A stretch of DNA of 64,000 bases from Conchocele bisecta. Lineage: Eukaryota > Mollusca > Bivalvia > Lucinida > Thyasiridae. The stretch lies in the NCBI GenBank assembly GCA_029237695.1, contig CM055273.1:62237968-62301967 (forward strand). Direction: 5' to 3'. Both the position numbers and the translations under genes were made by a program. The notes under the pieces are model-generated. The model saw nothing but the letters and a program-made list of their open reading frames with translations. It was not told where the DNA came from and did no database searches. Below are positions 21,291-32,766 of the stretch, piece by piece (position 1 is the stretch's first letter; each line of letters begins with the position of its first letter).

Positions 21291-21647
21291 GACAGGTTTT
21301 TGTTTCTTTGTTTGTTTGTTAGGGTTTAATAGCCTGTCAACAGCTAAGGTCATTTAATGCCGGGTCAATGGGTTTAGTACTAAATCCCATACATTACCCA
21401 TACAAGTACATGTACATGTTCAAGTACATGTACAAATGGGGGGGGGGGGGAAATGGGGGGGGGGGAGGAATCCCAAAATCAGAACTGAATATTTACAATG
21501 AAAAATCTATATATTCAGCCCTGAAATCAGAATAATCTTAATCTGATGCCAGGTCCTCTCCACACCAGAATCACTTGGACAGGTGATGTACATACAGAAA
21601 TACATGTACAAAGAAATGAGAAATGGTAAGCAACATCCACAAACGGG

Positions 21648-22054
21648 GATGGCCGCGGCCCGCATGTCGAGCCCGCCAAGGCATTTGATGGTCTCAGAGT
21701 GTATTTATTTGAAGTTTGATGCCCAATAAGCATACAAAGTTTCAAGCAAATCTGACTTACGGTTACAGAGATAGTAGGTATGTGAAAACTTTAACGCAAA
21801 TTTTGACAGAAACTTTAACGCAAACTTCTAAGTCATTTGACCTTGACATAGGGACACAGGGGCCGCATGAGTGGGAGCATGAATATATGGATCATGACTA
21901 ATAAGCATATGAGGTCAATGTGATGTAGGACTGCAGAGATATAAGGTACATGTATTTAAAAACTTTAACGCAGATTTCGGACGGACGGACGGACACCTGG
22001 CCGTCATTGTGATCACTATGCCTCACTTTCCGCAAGCGGGCTCGACAAAAATAG
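21648..22054 (+). mobile_element. Helentron-like element (TGTCGAGCCCGC family), copy 2
   Basis: 5' GATGGCCGCGGCCCGCATG (dyad GGCCGCGGCC) then TGTCGAGCCCGCC; 3' GACGGACGGACGGACAC, then TCACTATGCCTCACTTTCC and GCGGGCTCGACAAAA. The 3' GCGGGCTCGACA is exactly complementary to the 5' TGTCGAGCCCGC over 12 bases. Confidence 0.82.
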
Positions 22055-22237
22055 CATACAGAGCAATCTGCATATAGAGTTGACCTAAGTACCAAATCTA
22101 TAGCCATCAGATATAACTGGTCACTTGTCATTCACAGAATCATTTAATTATCACATCAATTATGGATGCCAGTGACCTGCATACTGGAAACCTGCCATGT
22201 AACAAACTATTCCTTGTTTGATTATTATTAAAATAAA

Positions 22238-22400
22238 CTAGAGCAAGTGAGCAGTCGCTTACGGATACCCCTGGCCACCGCCTGGACCGGCAAATAAAAA
22301 CTTTAAAGCAAATCTTACACAGACGGACGATATGAACGAACGGACGAACGAATGGACAGACGGAATGACAAAAACTATATACCCCTCAACATACTTCGTA
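22238..22400 (+). mobile_element. Short Helentron-like element (ATACC family), copy 1
   Basis: 5' ACTAGAGCAAGTGAGCAGTC then CGGATACCCCTGGCCACC; then ACTTTAAAGCAAATC, an ACGAACGGACGAACG tract, and 3' ACTATATACCCCTCAACATA. It is similar throughout to 15906-16060. Confidence 0.65.
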
Positions 22401-22674
22401 GTAAACTGTACATGCTCTCGAAATTTGTACTCAAAATCAGGTAGTTTACTTGGTCGAGTCTGAGTACAGCTCAACCTCGGCCAATCAAACATTCAGATTT
22501 TGAGAGTTAGAATTTAAATGTCGTACTTGAAAAGTCATGCAGTTTAATTGGTGAAGACTGATGACACCAAACATACTTATTTTGTACCGGCTGACCTGGG
22601 TGTACTATAATTATACAGTTGTCGTGCCCTAATGGACAAGGCAGCCACCTCACAACTGGGACGTTGAAAATTCA

Positions 22675-23080
22675 CAGAGCTCCAGATAAGCTGCGTATTT
22701 GCTTAAATACCCAATTAAAATTGCCAAAAACCCAATTGAAATCGGAAGTAGCGAGCATCAAAAAGCAATACAAAATTTATGGTACCTTTATCATGCTGCA
22801 GAAAACAATAAACAGACCACAAATATAGCATATTTTTCTTACTTTTCCATGAAAACACATCTTGGTATTTCATTAGAATTGTCTCCAAGAAGACAATTCT
22901 AATGAAATGCCAAGACATGTTTTCATTTCGAGGTAAACTATTCAATAATTGCTGTCTGTTGATGTGTAAACAGTAGTGAGATTTTATTTTACCTAATTAA
23001 AATTTTGAAATACCCAATTGCTTCAGAAATGATGGAGTGACAATTATGACTCAATTACTAATTCCTTATCTGGAGCCTGA
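22675..23080. mobile_element. Fold-back family D (CTCCAGATAAG ends)
   Basis: AGAGCTCCAGATAAGCTGCG at the left, CTTATCTGGAGCC at the right, and a central dyad AGAATTGTCTCC-AAGA-AGACAATTCT. Other copies are 47466-48026 (with an insertion), 55415-55795 and a fragment at 60142-60236. A diverged relative with TTATCTGGAGCTC lies at 41400-41695. Confidence 0.8.
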
Positions 23081-23810
23081 GATCAACTTCGAAAGTTCAA
23101 GCCTCCACTCGGGCAGATACGATCGGTGAGCTAGTGAACTGCCAGCTAGCTAAATAAATGGTACAGTGGAACCTCTCCAAATCGGACACCCTGGGAGGTC
23201 CCCAGGGTGTCCGGTTTGGAGATGTTCCACTGTAAATCAGACATGCGAGCACTTCACAACACATTCTAATCATTGTAATCAGAGATACATAACAGCGCAA
23301 CACATCTAAGGTAAACATCTATATTTTCACGAGATTTCCAGTTTAGAGGGGTTCCACTGTATGAATTTCCTACATGCATTAAGCATGACATAGAGAATAG
23401 GATTTTCCATTTGAAACATTAGAGTGTCTCATCAGTCAAAATCGGTGCCCGTTTCAATAGGGGTGACACTGTAATACATGATATAAACACTTACCGGTAC
23501 CCATTTCATGTTGAGGATACGTCATTTTGTTGGTTGAAAATCATAAATATTTTCTTCATACGAGCTCAGAAATATATTTCGTGACCACCATTTGAACCGT
23601 CTCGTCGAGACGGTTCAAATGAGTGGTCACAACATATACTTTCATTGAGAAATAACAAAAATAAAATATCTGAAAAATGTCACACCCGTAAAGGTGTATT
23701 CCACATGTAATGGGTTAATAACAGAGCACAAGGGCAGTAGGTCTTCAGAAGTGCACTGACATCAATATACGCAATACACATAAGTATAAATAATGAGAAC
23801 TACCGTAAAG

Positions 23811-24538
23811 ATTCTAATAGACGCCCATGCTCTAATAGACGCCCACCCCCCACTTTTTACGTTGAAAATGACACATCTTTTGGCCGATTTTCACGAAATT
23901 AGTGCCTCTAATAAACGCCCAGTACCGACTTGAAACAAAATCGGGAGCTAATTGTCCAATTAGATTTGTTTTCTTTCCATTATTTCGAAAGCAACTTCCT
24001 TTAAAATCGGGGAAAAAACATAATTGCTACTTTCACTTTCAAAAGCGGAAGCGAAATTCGACTGTTTCCGGTGTCGCAGTAAATTCCTCATCAGCAGTAG
24101 CTATTTGCACGGACACAGGGTGATCAGAATTTACATGGTTACGTAGACGCCATTTTCAAAGCATCTCAAACCCGACAGATCCGAAACGCTGACGCTGACG
24201 AAACGTCCGTAGGCGTAAATATGATCAGCATTAATGATTGACGCTGTCTTGATATACATTACCATTAAATTTAACATTTCTACCGACTGAACCATAATGA
24301 CCAGAGTGGGCCGAAACGTCTTGGCCCAAATGTTTATAAACTGACAGACAGTACAATCAAGTCTGGCATTTGAGAGTAACGTCCCTTAGTTATGTTTTTG
24401 TTCAGATAGCAAAACATCGTATATTTTTTTATCATTTTCCCTTTGCTGAATAACACTTGCCTCTATTAAACGCCCACCCTGGACTTCGGAGCCAGTGGTG
24501 ATTCTAATGCCCGGGCGTCTATTAGAATCTTTACGGTA
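23811..24538 (+). mobile_element. Inverted-repeat element with TACCGTAAAGATTC ends, near-complete copy
   Basis: 728 bases. It starts TACCGTAAAGATTCTAATAG and ends with the complement (CTATTAGAATCTTTACGGTA). The interior carries repeated CCGAAACGTC/GACGTTTCGG motifs and CCAAATGTTTATAAACTGAC. No protein frame. The function is unknown; it behaves like a non-autonomous DNA transposon. Confidence 0.8.
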
Positions 24539-24727
24539 ATTTCATATGGCTAAGTGTTACGGATGTAGGAACAATAGGACTTATTACGTTGTCCATAATA
24601 ATGTGCTGTGAAGAACACGTACCTACAGGTCATGAAGGATAGATAAAATGGCTCCTTCAAAGTTACTCCACCCACCCACCGCTATACAGTAGATCATGAA
24701 TAGACATGTGATGTAACATTTTGAAAT

Positions 24728-25632
24728 ACTGTAAAGATTCTAATAGACACCCCGGGCATCTATTAGAATCACCACTGTCTCTGAAGTCATGGGTGGGCGT
24801 TTAATAGAGGCAAGTGTTATTCATTAATGGGGAAATGATAAAAATATACGATTTTCTACCGTCTGAACAAAACAAAGACATAACGAAAGGATGTTACTCT
24901 CAAACGTTTCCCGGACTTGATTGTACTGTCTGTCAGTTTATGGACATTTAATTTGGACCAAGACGATTCGGCCCACTTTTGGTCATTATGGTACAGTCGG
25001 TTAAAATGTTCAAATCCTGGTACCGGTAATGTATATATCAAGACAGTGTCAATCGTTAATGGTGATCAGATTTACGCCAACGGACGTTTCTGACTGTCAC
25101 CGTTTCGGACCATGGATGTTTCGGCCTGTGGTCATTTCGGTCCCATATCAGTGCAATTATTTTCGGGCCAGGGCCACGTCTAGAACAAGCCATATTTATT
25201 TTGCTCATCTCCTAGGAAATATCGGCCAACAATCCAACCTGATGTCAATTTGACCCATATTATACAAGACTGTCGTCTCCATAACCGTAAATTCTGATCG
25301 CCTTTTCCGTGCACTGCTGATGAGGAATTTACTGTGACACTGCTGATGAGGAATTTACTGTGACACGGTGCGGAAACAGTCAAATTTTGCATCCGTGTTT
25401 GAAAGTGAAAGTAGAAAAAATAATTTTTTTTCACGATTTTCAAGGAAGTTACCGTCGAAATACTGAAAGAAAAGAAATCTAGTTGGACAATTAGCTCCGA
25501 TTTTGTTTCAAGTTAGCACTGGGCGTTTATTAGAGGGACTAATTTCGTGAAAATCACGAATTGGTCATTTTCAACGTCAAAAATGGGGATGGGCGTCTAT
25601 TAGAGCATGGGCGTCTACAAATCTTTACGGTA
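24728..25632 (-). mobile_element. TACCGTAAAGATTC element, inverted copy
   Basis: About 905 bases. It starts TACTGTAAAGATTCTAATAG and ends AATCTTTACGGTA in the opposite orientation to the copy at 23811, only 190 bases away. It is diverged in the middle, with extra GTTTCGG...TTTCGG repeats at 25085-25145 and a short duplicated CTGCTGATGAGGAATTTACT at 25313-25365. Confidence 0.75.
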
Positions 25633-25865
25633 GCTATTTTTAAGAACTAAGTCTGAATCTTTCATCAGTGGAAACAAAGGAGACATTTGTTTATCAAATT
25701 GGACAAGATTATGCCGCCACTGGCAGAAATGAAAGTCAAAATAGCGAGAGAAATAATTCCAGTGACTTCAAGGGGACATCGACAGCAAGGCTTGGTTTAA
25801 TAATTTACACTCACTCCCGCCTGCAGTTATCTTGCCAATGACCGCAGTGCAGTACATGGAGATCT

Positions 25866-26037
25866 GGGGGCCGTTTCACTAAACTTTGTACGACTAAAAT
25901 GTTCGTAAGTGCAATGCAGCCTATATGCATATGCAGCCTATGCTATGCTCAATAAATGTAAATCCATCAATTGAAATTTCCAGACGTTCCTAATTTTGCA
26001 CTTACAAACGTTTTAGTCGTATACAGTTTAGTGAAAC
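25866..26037. mobile_element. Family B MITE, left arm deleted internally
   Basis: GGGGCCGTTTCACTAAAC to TTAGTGAAACT. The right end runs directly into the 5' end of the tandem-core element at 26036, so the last bases (GGCCCC) are missing. Confidence 0.75.
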
Positions 26038-26402
26038 TAGAAATGGACGCTTGTCGACAAGCGCATGTGTATCCCCCTCCCCAGATACACAAGTAGTTTG
26101 AAAAAAGGGTGTTCGAGTTATGCTCCGGAGACAAAATCAGTGACGGAAAAACAAAGGGAGATAACTAAAGAATTAGTGATGCAAGAGTTGTCATTCTTGC
26201 GGGACACACCTTTAGGGTCGTGGTCTATGCATGTGTGAAGTTTCATGAAAATATTCCAAAGGGTGTTCGAGTTATGCTCCAGACACGAAATCAGTGCACG
26301 AAACAACAAAGGGAGATAACTAAGAAATTAACGACGCAAGAGTTGTCATTCTTACGTGCGACATACCTTTGGGTCGTCTTCTATGCATGTGTGAAGTTTA
26401 AT

Positions 26403-27376
26403 AAACTAGAAAATGTGTTCATAGAACACGGATGTCCCACATATCGCTTTGATAATAAATGAGGCCAAATTGCAAGTCAAAATTTTCTTTTACCTGAGCG
26501 TTAAAGTTTTTGAAGCACCAGTATGTGACCTTGACCCTGGGCTTGGCGGGGGCAGGACAAACGTGGATTTGGCACAGGGCGGTAGAGGACCATTAGAGCA
26601 ATGCATATATGAAATATGAAGCTGATCCGTGAAAGAAAAACAGAAATTATAAGATATTTTACCTGAGCGTTAAAGTTTTTGAAGCACTAAGTATATGATG
26701 TTACCCTGGGCTTGGCGGGGGCGGGACGAACGAAACGTGGATTTGGCACAGGGCGGTAGAGGACCATTAGAGCAACGCATATATGAAATATGAAGTTGAT
26801 CCGTGAATGGAAAGAAAAATTATAAGATATTTACCTGAGCATTAAAGTTTTTGAAGCACCAAGTATGTGACCTTGACCTGGGATTGGCGGGGGCAGGACG
26901 AACGTGGATTTGCACAGGGCGGTAGAGGACCATTAGAGCAATGCGTATATGAAATATGAAGATGATCCATGAAAGAAAACAGAAATTATAAGATATTTAC
27001 CCGAGCGTTAAAGTTTTTGAAGCACTAAGTATGTGACCTTGACCCTGGGCCCTGATTGGATGGGGCGAGACGAACGTGGATTGATCACAGGGCTTAAAGT
27101 TTTTTGAAGCACTAAGTATGTTGGACTGAACTTGGGATTTGGTGCCTTAGAAAACACCGTGGAGCCACAAGCGTAGAGACCATAGGAGCATGGGCGTAAA
27201 TATGATAAGATGATCCATGATCCATGAAAGAAAACAGAAAGTATAAGATATTTACCCAAGCGTTAATGTTTTTGAAGCACTAAGTATGTGACCTTGACCC
27301 TGGGCTTGACGGGGGCAGAACGAACGTGGATTTGGCACAGGGCGGTAGAGGACCATTAGAGAGCAATGCGTATATG
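26403..27376 (+). mobile_element. Tandem-core element (GATGCCCC family) nested in another
   Basis: 5' ACTAGAAAATGTGTTCATAG with dyad GTGTTC-ATA-GAACAC, then CGGATGTCCCACATATCGC. The core repeats of about 165 bases carry GTGACCTTGACCCTGGGCTT and GGATTTGGCACAGGGCGG (about five units, the fourth diverged). The host core resumes at 27377. No 3' stem-loop is seen, so the copy is 3'-truncated. Confidence 0.75.
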
Positions 27377-27526
27377 CGTGTTCGAGTTATGCTCTGGATA
27401 CAAAATCAGAGCACGAAACAACAAAGGGAGATAAGTAAACAAGAATTCCGCGGAATCAGATGCCTCGCCTTGTCCCGCCTTGACCTCCAGCCTGGGCCCG
27501 AAAGCAATTTTCACTGGCCCGAACAT

Positions 27527-27602
27527 ATTATACAATTATTGACTAGTGAACCATAGAATATCAGATTATATTCTATGGCTCACTAGTCAATAATTGTTTT
27601 AT
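27527..27602. repeat. Inverted repeat
   Basis: ACAATTATTGACTAGTGAAC and complement around TATTCTATGG arms, with loop ATCAGATTAT-like; about 33 bases per arm. Confidence 0.8.
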
Positions 27603-27608
27603 TATATG

Positions 27609-28310
27609 ATAATAGTCTGTATATAGCACTTACGACCTTATGCTACTAGACAAAAATTGAAAAAGAATTTGAAAAAAAAAATGAAAAAAAAAAAATGGAA
27701 AAAAAGTTTAAAAATTAAAAATAATAATGCTTGCTACTGTAGCCCAGAATTTTTTTTTAATAGTCCTATATTTATCTACATATATCTGCAGAGGTCCACA
27801 TAATGCCACAATATTTTCAACACAGTTTACGGAAATGTAATATAATCATTTACCTGTATAAATTACCTGTAAGTGGTCAGTGGTCAGTTGCACATGCTAG
27901 CACATGCACAGGTGAATAGTCTGTATATAGCACTTACGACCTCATGCTACTGGACAAAAATTGAAAAATAATTTGAAAAAAAAAATGAAAAAAAAAAATG
28001 AAAAAAAAAAAAATGGAAAAAAAAAAGTTTAAAAATAATAATGCTTGCTACTGGAGCCCAGATTTTTTTTCCAGTCAAATTGAAAAATAATTTGAAGAAA
28101 AAAAATAATGAAAAAAAAACAACAAAAACAAATGACAAAAAAAAGTTTAAAAATATAATATTATGCAATAATGCTGTATTGGAGACCAGATTTTTTTTTA
28201 ATAGTCCTATATTTATCTACATATATCTGCAGAGGTCCACATAATCCACAATATTTTCAACACAGTACCCAATGTAGTGATTTACCTGTATAAATTACCT
28301 GGTTAGCAGT
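27609..28310 (+). repeat. Tandem duplication of an A-rich segment
   Basis: GTCTGTATATAGCACTTACG at about 27609 and 27920, AATAGTCCTATATTTATCTA at 27759 and 28199, and ACCTGTATAAATTACCTG at 27852 and 28283. The A-rich blocks (AAAAAAATGAAAAAAAAA) differ in length between copies. Confidence 0.8.
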
Positions 28311-29689
28311 GGTCAAGCACTGGACATCTGCACATGCTAGCCCCATGCTTAGCACATGGTTCTCCAAGTTTACTATTGTTCTCTCTACAGGTAAGGTGTA
28401 CAGAGCACACGAGAAAAGGTATACAGAGCAGACGAGAAAACAGGTCTTCATGCATTATTGTCCAGTTTGTAGAGTGCGCAAAACAAAAAAGGGAGATAAC
28501 TGAAAAATTAGCTACACAAGAGTTGTCATTCTTGTGCGCGACACACCTCCGGGTCGTGGTCTATGCATGTGTGAAGTTTCATGAAAATATTCCAAAGGGT
28601 GGTCGAGTTATGCTCCGGACAGGAAATCAGTGAGCGAAAACAAAAAAGGGAGATAACTCAAAAATTAGCTATGCAAGAGTTGTCATTCTGTGCACGACAC
28701 ACCTTCGTTCGTGGTCTAATTGAATGTGTTAAGTTTCATAAAAATATTCCAAAGGGTGGTCGAGTTATGGTCAATCAGTGCGTGAAACAAAAAAGGGAGA
28801 TAACTAAAAAATTAGCTATGCAAGAGTTGTCATTCTTGTGCGCGACACACCTTCGGGTCGTGGTCTATGCATGTGTGAAGTTTCATGAAAATATTCGAAA
28901 GGGTGGTGGAGTTATGCTCCGGACACGAAATCAGTGCGAGAAACAAAAAAGGGAGATAACTAAAAAATTAGCTATGCAAGAGTTGTCATTCTTGTGCGCG
29001 ACACACCTTCAGGTCGTGGTCTATGCATGTGTGAAGATTCATGAAAATATTCCAAAGGGTGTTCGAGTTATGCTCCGGACAAGAAGTGTCTGCGGCGGAC
29101 GCGGACGCGGCGCGCTGTCAAATCCATAGTATCCCCCGACGGAGTCCGGGGGATACAATTAACAGCCCCCCGGAAACTCCTGTCTGACACGCAGGTATTT
29201 GAACATGGTCATTATTTTGGTGCCATGTGGGTATTTGGTGGATTTTGGTGGATTTCGTTGGTTTTGGGTAATTTACATAGTTTTGTGCAACGACTAATGC
29301 TCAATATTTACACACGACAGAAATCGTCGATTATCTACACATTCACCATTCCGAACTTTTGGGCCCCATTTATACTTTCAAACTACTCAAGGAGTGAAAG
29401 CTTTTTCAATATTTGGCCAATAAAATTTTCAACATGCAGTTTCAAACACAAACTCCAAATTTGGGTTCTATCGATTCAGGAGACATATCTGCTGATGCTG
29501 AGAATACGTGAACTACATTTATCTGTTCCTACATGTAAAATCCATAACATTGCAAGATTTTCTGTCGAGCTGTCCGAGCGGAGATTACACGCGTGGATAG
29601 CCATTTTACCGTGATGAGTCAAAATCCACTATGACAGCGCCCGTCACGTTATTATTGGATGACACATGTGTGATTATTATAATTCCGCC

Positions 29690-29978
29690 TCCGTGCAAAT
29701 AGCTACTGCCGATGAGGAATTTACTGTGATACCAGAAACTTTGAAAGCGAAATTAGAATATTTTTTCCCCAATTTTCAAGGAATTTGCCTTCGAAATACT
29801 GGAAAGAAAAAAGTCTAGTTGGATATTTATCTCCGATTGTGTTGCAAGAGTGCACTGGGCGTTTATTAGAGACATTCATTTCGTGAAAATCTGCCAAAAG
29901 ACTGGTCATTGTCAACGTCAAAACTGGGAGATGGTCGTCTATTAGAGCATGGGCGTCTATTAGAATCTTTATGGTATA
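29690..29978 (-). mobile_element. TACCGTAAAGATTC element, fragment in reverse orientation
   Basis: It contains GATGAGGAATTTACTGTGAT, TAGTTGGATATTTATCTCCG and GGGCGTCTATTAGAATCTTT near its right end. It corresponds to the left third of the element read on the minus strand. Confidence 0.65.
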
Positions 29979-30596
29979 CCAAATTTGGTTTAGATTTGAC
30001 CAGTAGAACTTAGTTATCACGAGGACAAGCTGTGACCGCCGGCCACCCACCGCCCGCCTGTACACCATGAATACATAATAAGGCCCGGTTTTGAATCATA
30101 CGTGCGTATCAAAACTATCCACAAACCATGCAGATCCCGATGAGCCGGCTCATTATGAGCCGGCTCATCTGGTTCTACATCGTTTGCAAACAATTTATAG
30201 GAAAGCAATATGAATTGTAGGAATGGTTAAAATTAATACCACAGCCATTTCAGTTTATAAGTATATGCACCAACAATATAAACACAAGAAAAAACCATAC
30301 CTTGGACTTAATCAAAGGCATCTCTCATTCATACGTGTCACATCCTTACTGAACACTTTGTCAATGAACATATCTCAATTTCCATCTTATGATTAGTTTT
30401 GAAATCCTATCATATCCTTCCGAATTAAGCCATATATAGTGTACCAAGTAACATTATACCGCCCGCTGGCTGGCAAAATACACGTTGGGTGATATTTTAC
30501 ACGAGTATAGATCCCAATAAACCACATACACATTTTACTGTTCGGGTGGCAAAATAAATGTTTGGCTATTTCAGATCAGCATAGGCTGTATCAGTA

Positions 30597-30840
30597 TTAA
30601 CTCTTTGCATGCTAGCGGCGAAAATATCCGCCAAACAAATTAGGAGTATATGTTTTATTTCTCTCTGTAAATATGTCTTGAAATTTCATTAGAATTGTGT
30701 CCTCCGGACACAATTCTAATGAAATTCCAAGACATATTCATGACATTTATAAGGAGAAATAAAAGAAAATATAATGAATTGTCATCTGCTATTTTTGAAC
30801 TATTTATAGCCTACAAATTTCCCAGCATGCAAAAAGTTAA
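30597..30840. mobile_element. TTAA-flanked fold-back, family C, copy 1
   Basis: It begins TTAACTCTTTGCATGCTAGC and ends AGCATGCAAAAAGTTAA. The central dyad is AATTGTGTCC-TCC-GGACACAATT. TTAA at both edges fits a piggyBac-type target duplication. Other copies are 31871-32120, 43921-44165 and a truncated one at 9040-9190. Confidence 0.85.
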
Positions 30841-31870
30841 GCTGTTCTGGGAAAATATGATATTTTACACTCTGGTTAGATCCTATCAACTGCATACACA
30901 TTCACAACATATTATACAGCTCCGATCCAATCCAATGGCAAAATAGAGGTTTGGATATTTCAGATTAGTATAGGTATAATTATTATTAGGGTGGCTGGTA
31001 AAATGGGATATATTTTAATACACACGAGTATGGACCCTGATCAACTAAATGCACATTCATACATTTTTATCATGAACAAATAAATATCTGACTTGCCACG
31101 TTGAAAATGTCTTGGGATTTTGACCAGTGTTCCAAAGATGAGGGCGTATACTGTTCACTGTAGAGTGGGAGAAACATTCCTGCAACATGCATCTGATGCA
31201 AGTGTTAGATTTGTACAGTGAAACCTCTTTAAACCGGACACCCTGGGAGGTCCAAGGGTGTCTGAATTAGAGGTTTCACTGTAAATCAGGCATTTGATCA
31301 TTCTGAGCCATAGTTGTGTGCTATCTATATAATATGCAATCACGAACAGACATTATCACCTGATATAAATGACCAAGAAACTCATCATAAATAACCGGGT
31401 ATGGAAGGTGTTCGAGCCAATTCCCACCCTTAAATATAAGCCGAATAATAAGAATCATAAATAAGATCACAGGTGTTTTCTTGGTGTCCGATTTAGAGAG
31501 GTTCCACTGTATTATGTTGCACACGTGTGTCAGCTGATCTGGAGTTACACTAATTAAACACTTAATAATCCCCATTTTGGTGTATATGTCACATGAGTTT
31601 GTGAGCGGCCTAATTTGGACAGTGTCTGTCCTGATCTTGGCTGGTCTAGGGATACCTTGAGCGAAAATGGGACTCCAATCTGAGAAAATGGACCTTATGA
31701 TGTTTTTCAACAAGCAGTCCGAGATGAGACCATGCAGTCTGATCAGGGCCTACACAGTCAATTAATTCCTTCCTGCAATCAGAAAATGGATTAGGTTGTA
31801 ACCCGAGTGTGTAGATGTGCGCTGGGAATCTGGGATCCGTATTTAATTATTGGAAGATACATTTATTAAA

Positions 31871-32120
31871 TTAACTCTTTGCATGCTGGGAAACTTGTGG
31901 GCTATAAATAGTTCAAAATTAATGGACAAGAATTCATCATATTTTCTTGTAGTTCTCCCCATAAATATCATGAATATGTCTTGGAATTTCATTAGAATTG
32001 AGTCCTCAGGACTCAATTCTAATGAAATTTCCAGACATATTTACAGAGAGAAATAAAACTTATACATGTTCTCCTAATTCGTTTGGCGGATATTTTCGCC
32101 ACTAGCATGCAAAGAGTTAA
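31871..32120. mobile_element. TTAA-flanked fold-back, family C, copy 2 (opposite orientation)
   Basis: TTAACTCTTTGCATGCTGGG to CTAGCATGCAAAGAGTTAA, with a central GAGTCCTCAGGACTC dyad. Confidence 0.87.
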
Positions 32121-32297
32121 GGTCCCTTCTATCAGCTATAAGCTTGCTGTGAAACACACACAATTGTAACCGGATTTGGCATTTGCAACTGTGGAAGTAA
32201 ATCCATATATAGAAACACATATACTTATACTATTACATGCACATCCTGTTTGCCTACATTTGATATGTGCCTATATGTATTATAGTATCACTTTACA

Positions 32298-32517
32298 ACT
32301 GCACCTTTCACCCCTAAGTAAATGGAATGGATTTTGTTATGTTAATTTTGCAACCAATCAAATCGTCACAAAAGGATTTTCAGACTAGTCCTGATGATTT
32401 ATGAAAATGGGGTGTTTGCAAAAAGTGCAGATCCTGATGTGACGTCACGAGCCGGCTCATCTGGATCTACACTTTTTGCCAATACCACTATACAGGCCTG
32501 TGGTGTTGAAAAGGCTA
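32298..32517. mobile_element. Family G fold-back, copy 3
   Basis: CACCTTTCACCCCTAAGTAA, GCAGATCCTGATG and GAGCCGGCTCATCTGGATCT, ending CCTGTGGTGTTGAAAAGG. It is in reverse orientation to the copy at 21041. Confidence 0.7.
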
Positions 32518-32766
32518 AGGACCAGGGAATTGGCTCAAAGAATCTTCAATACCCAGTTGCAACTCAAAAGGTATAGACTATCATGTGGTTAATCCTGTTA
32601 TGCGCTGGTTATATGTGACTGGAGAAATTGGGCTTATGGGTTTTGCGACCATTGTAGATCCAGATCAGCCTGTGCATCCACACAGTACAATCAGGATCTG
32701 CACTCCCAGGCGAAATACGACCATGGTCAACCGTCCTTTTTCATCACAATCGACCGTGGTATTGAA

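Larger units (their letters stand above)
26036..29158 (+). mobile_element. Tandem-core Helentron-like element (TGTATCCCCC family), split by insertions
   Basis: 5' ACTAGAAATGGACGCTTGTC with perfect palindrome CGCTTGTCGACAAGCG, then GTGTATCCCCCTCC. Core units of about 157 bases (marked GGGAGATAACT) occur at 26156 and 26313, then, after interruption, at 27426, 28490, 28648, 28796 and 28953. The 3' end has GGACGCGGACGCGGCGCG and a stem-loop GTATCCCCCGACGG...CCGGGGGATAC at 29129-29157. A second element (26403-27376) is inserted in the middle of a core unit. Confidence 0.82.

Noticed and set aside
28581..29129. 182-codon plus-strand frame
   Set aside because: It repeats the same ~50-residue block because it spans tandem core units of a mobile element. 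There is no conserved domain, and the same words occur in non-coding copies at 26156-26400.
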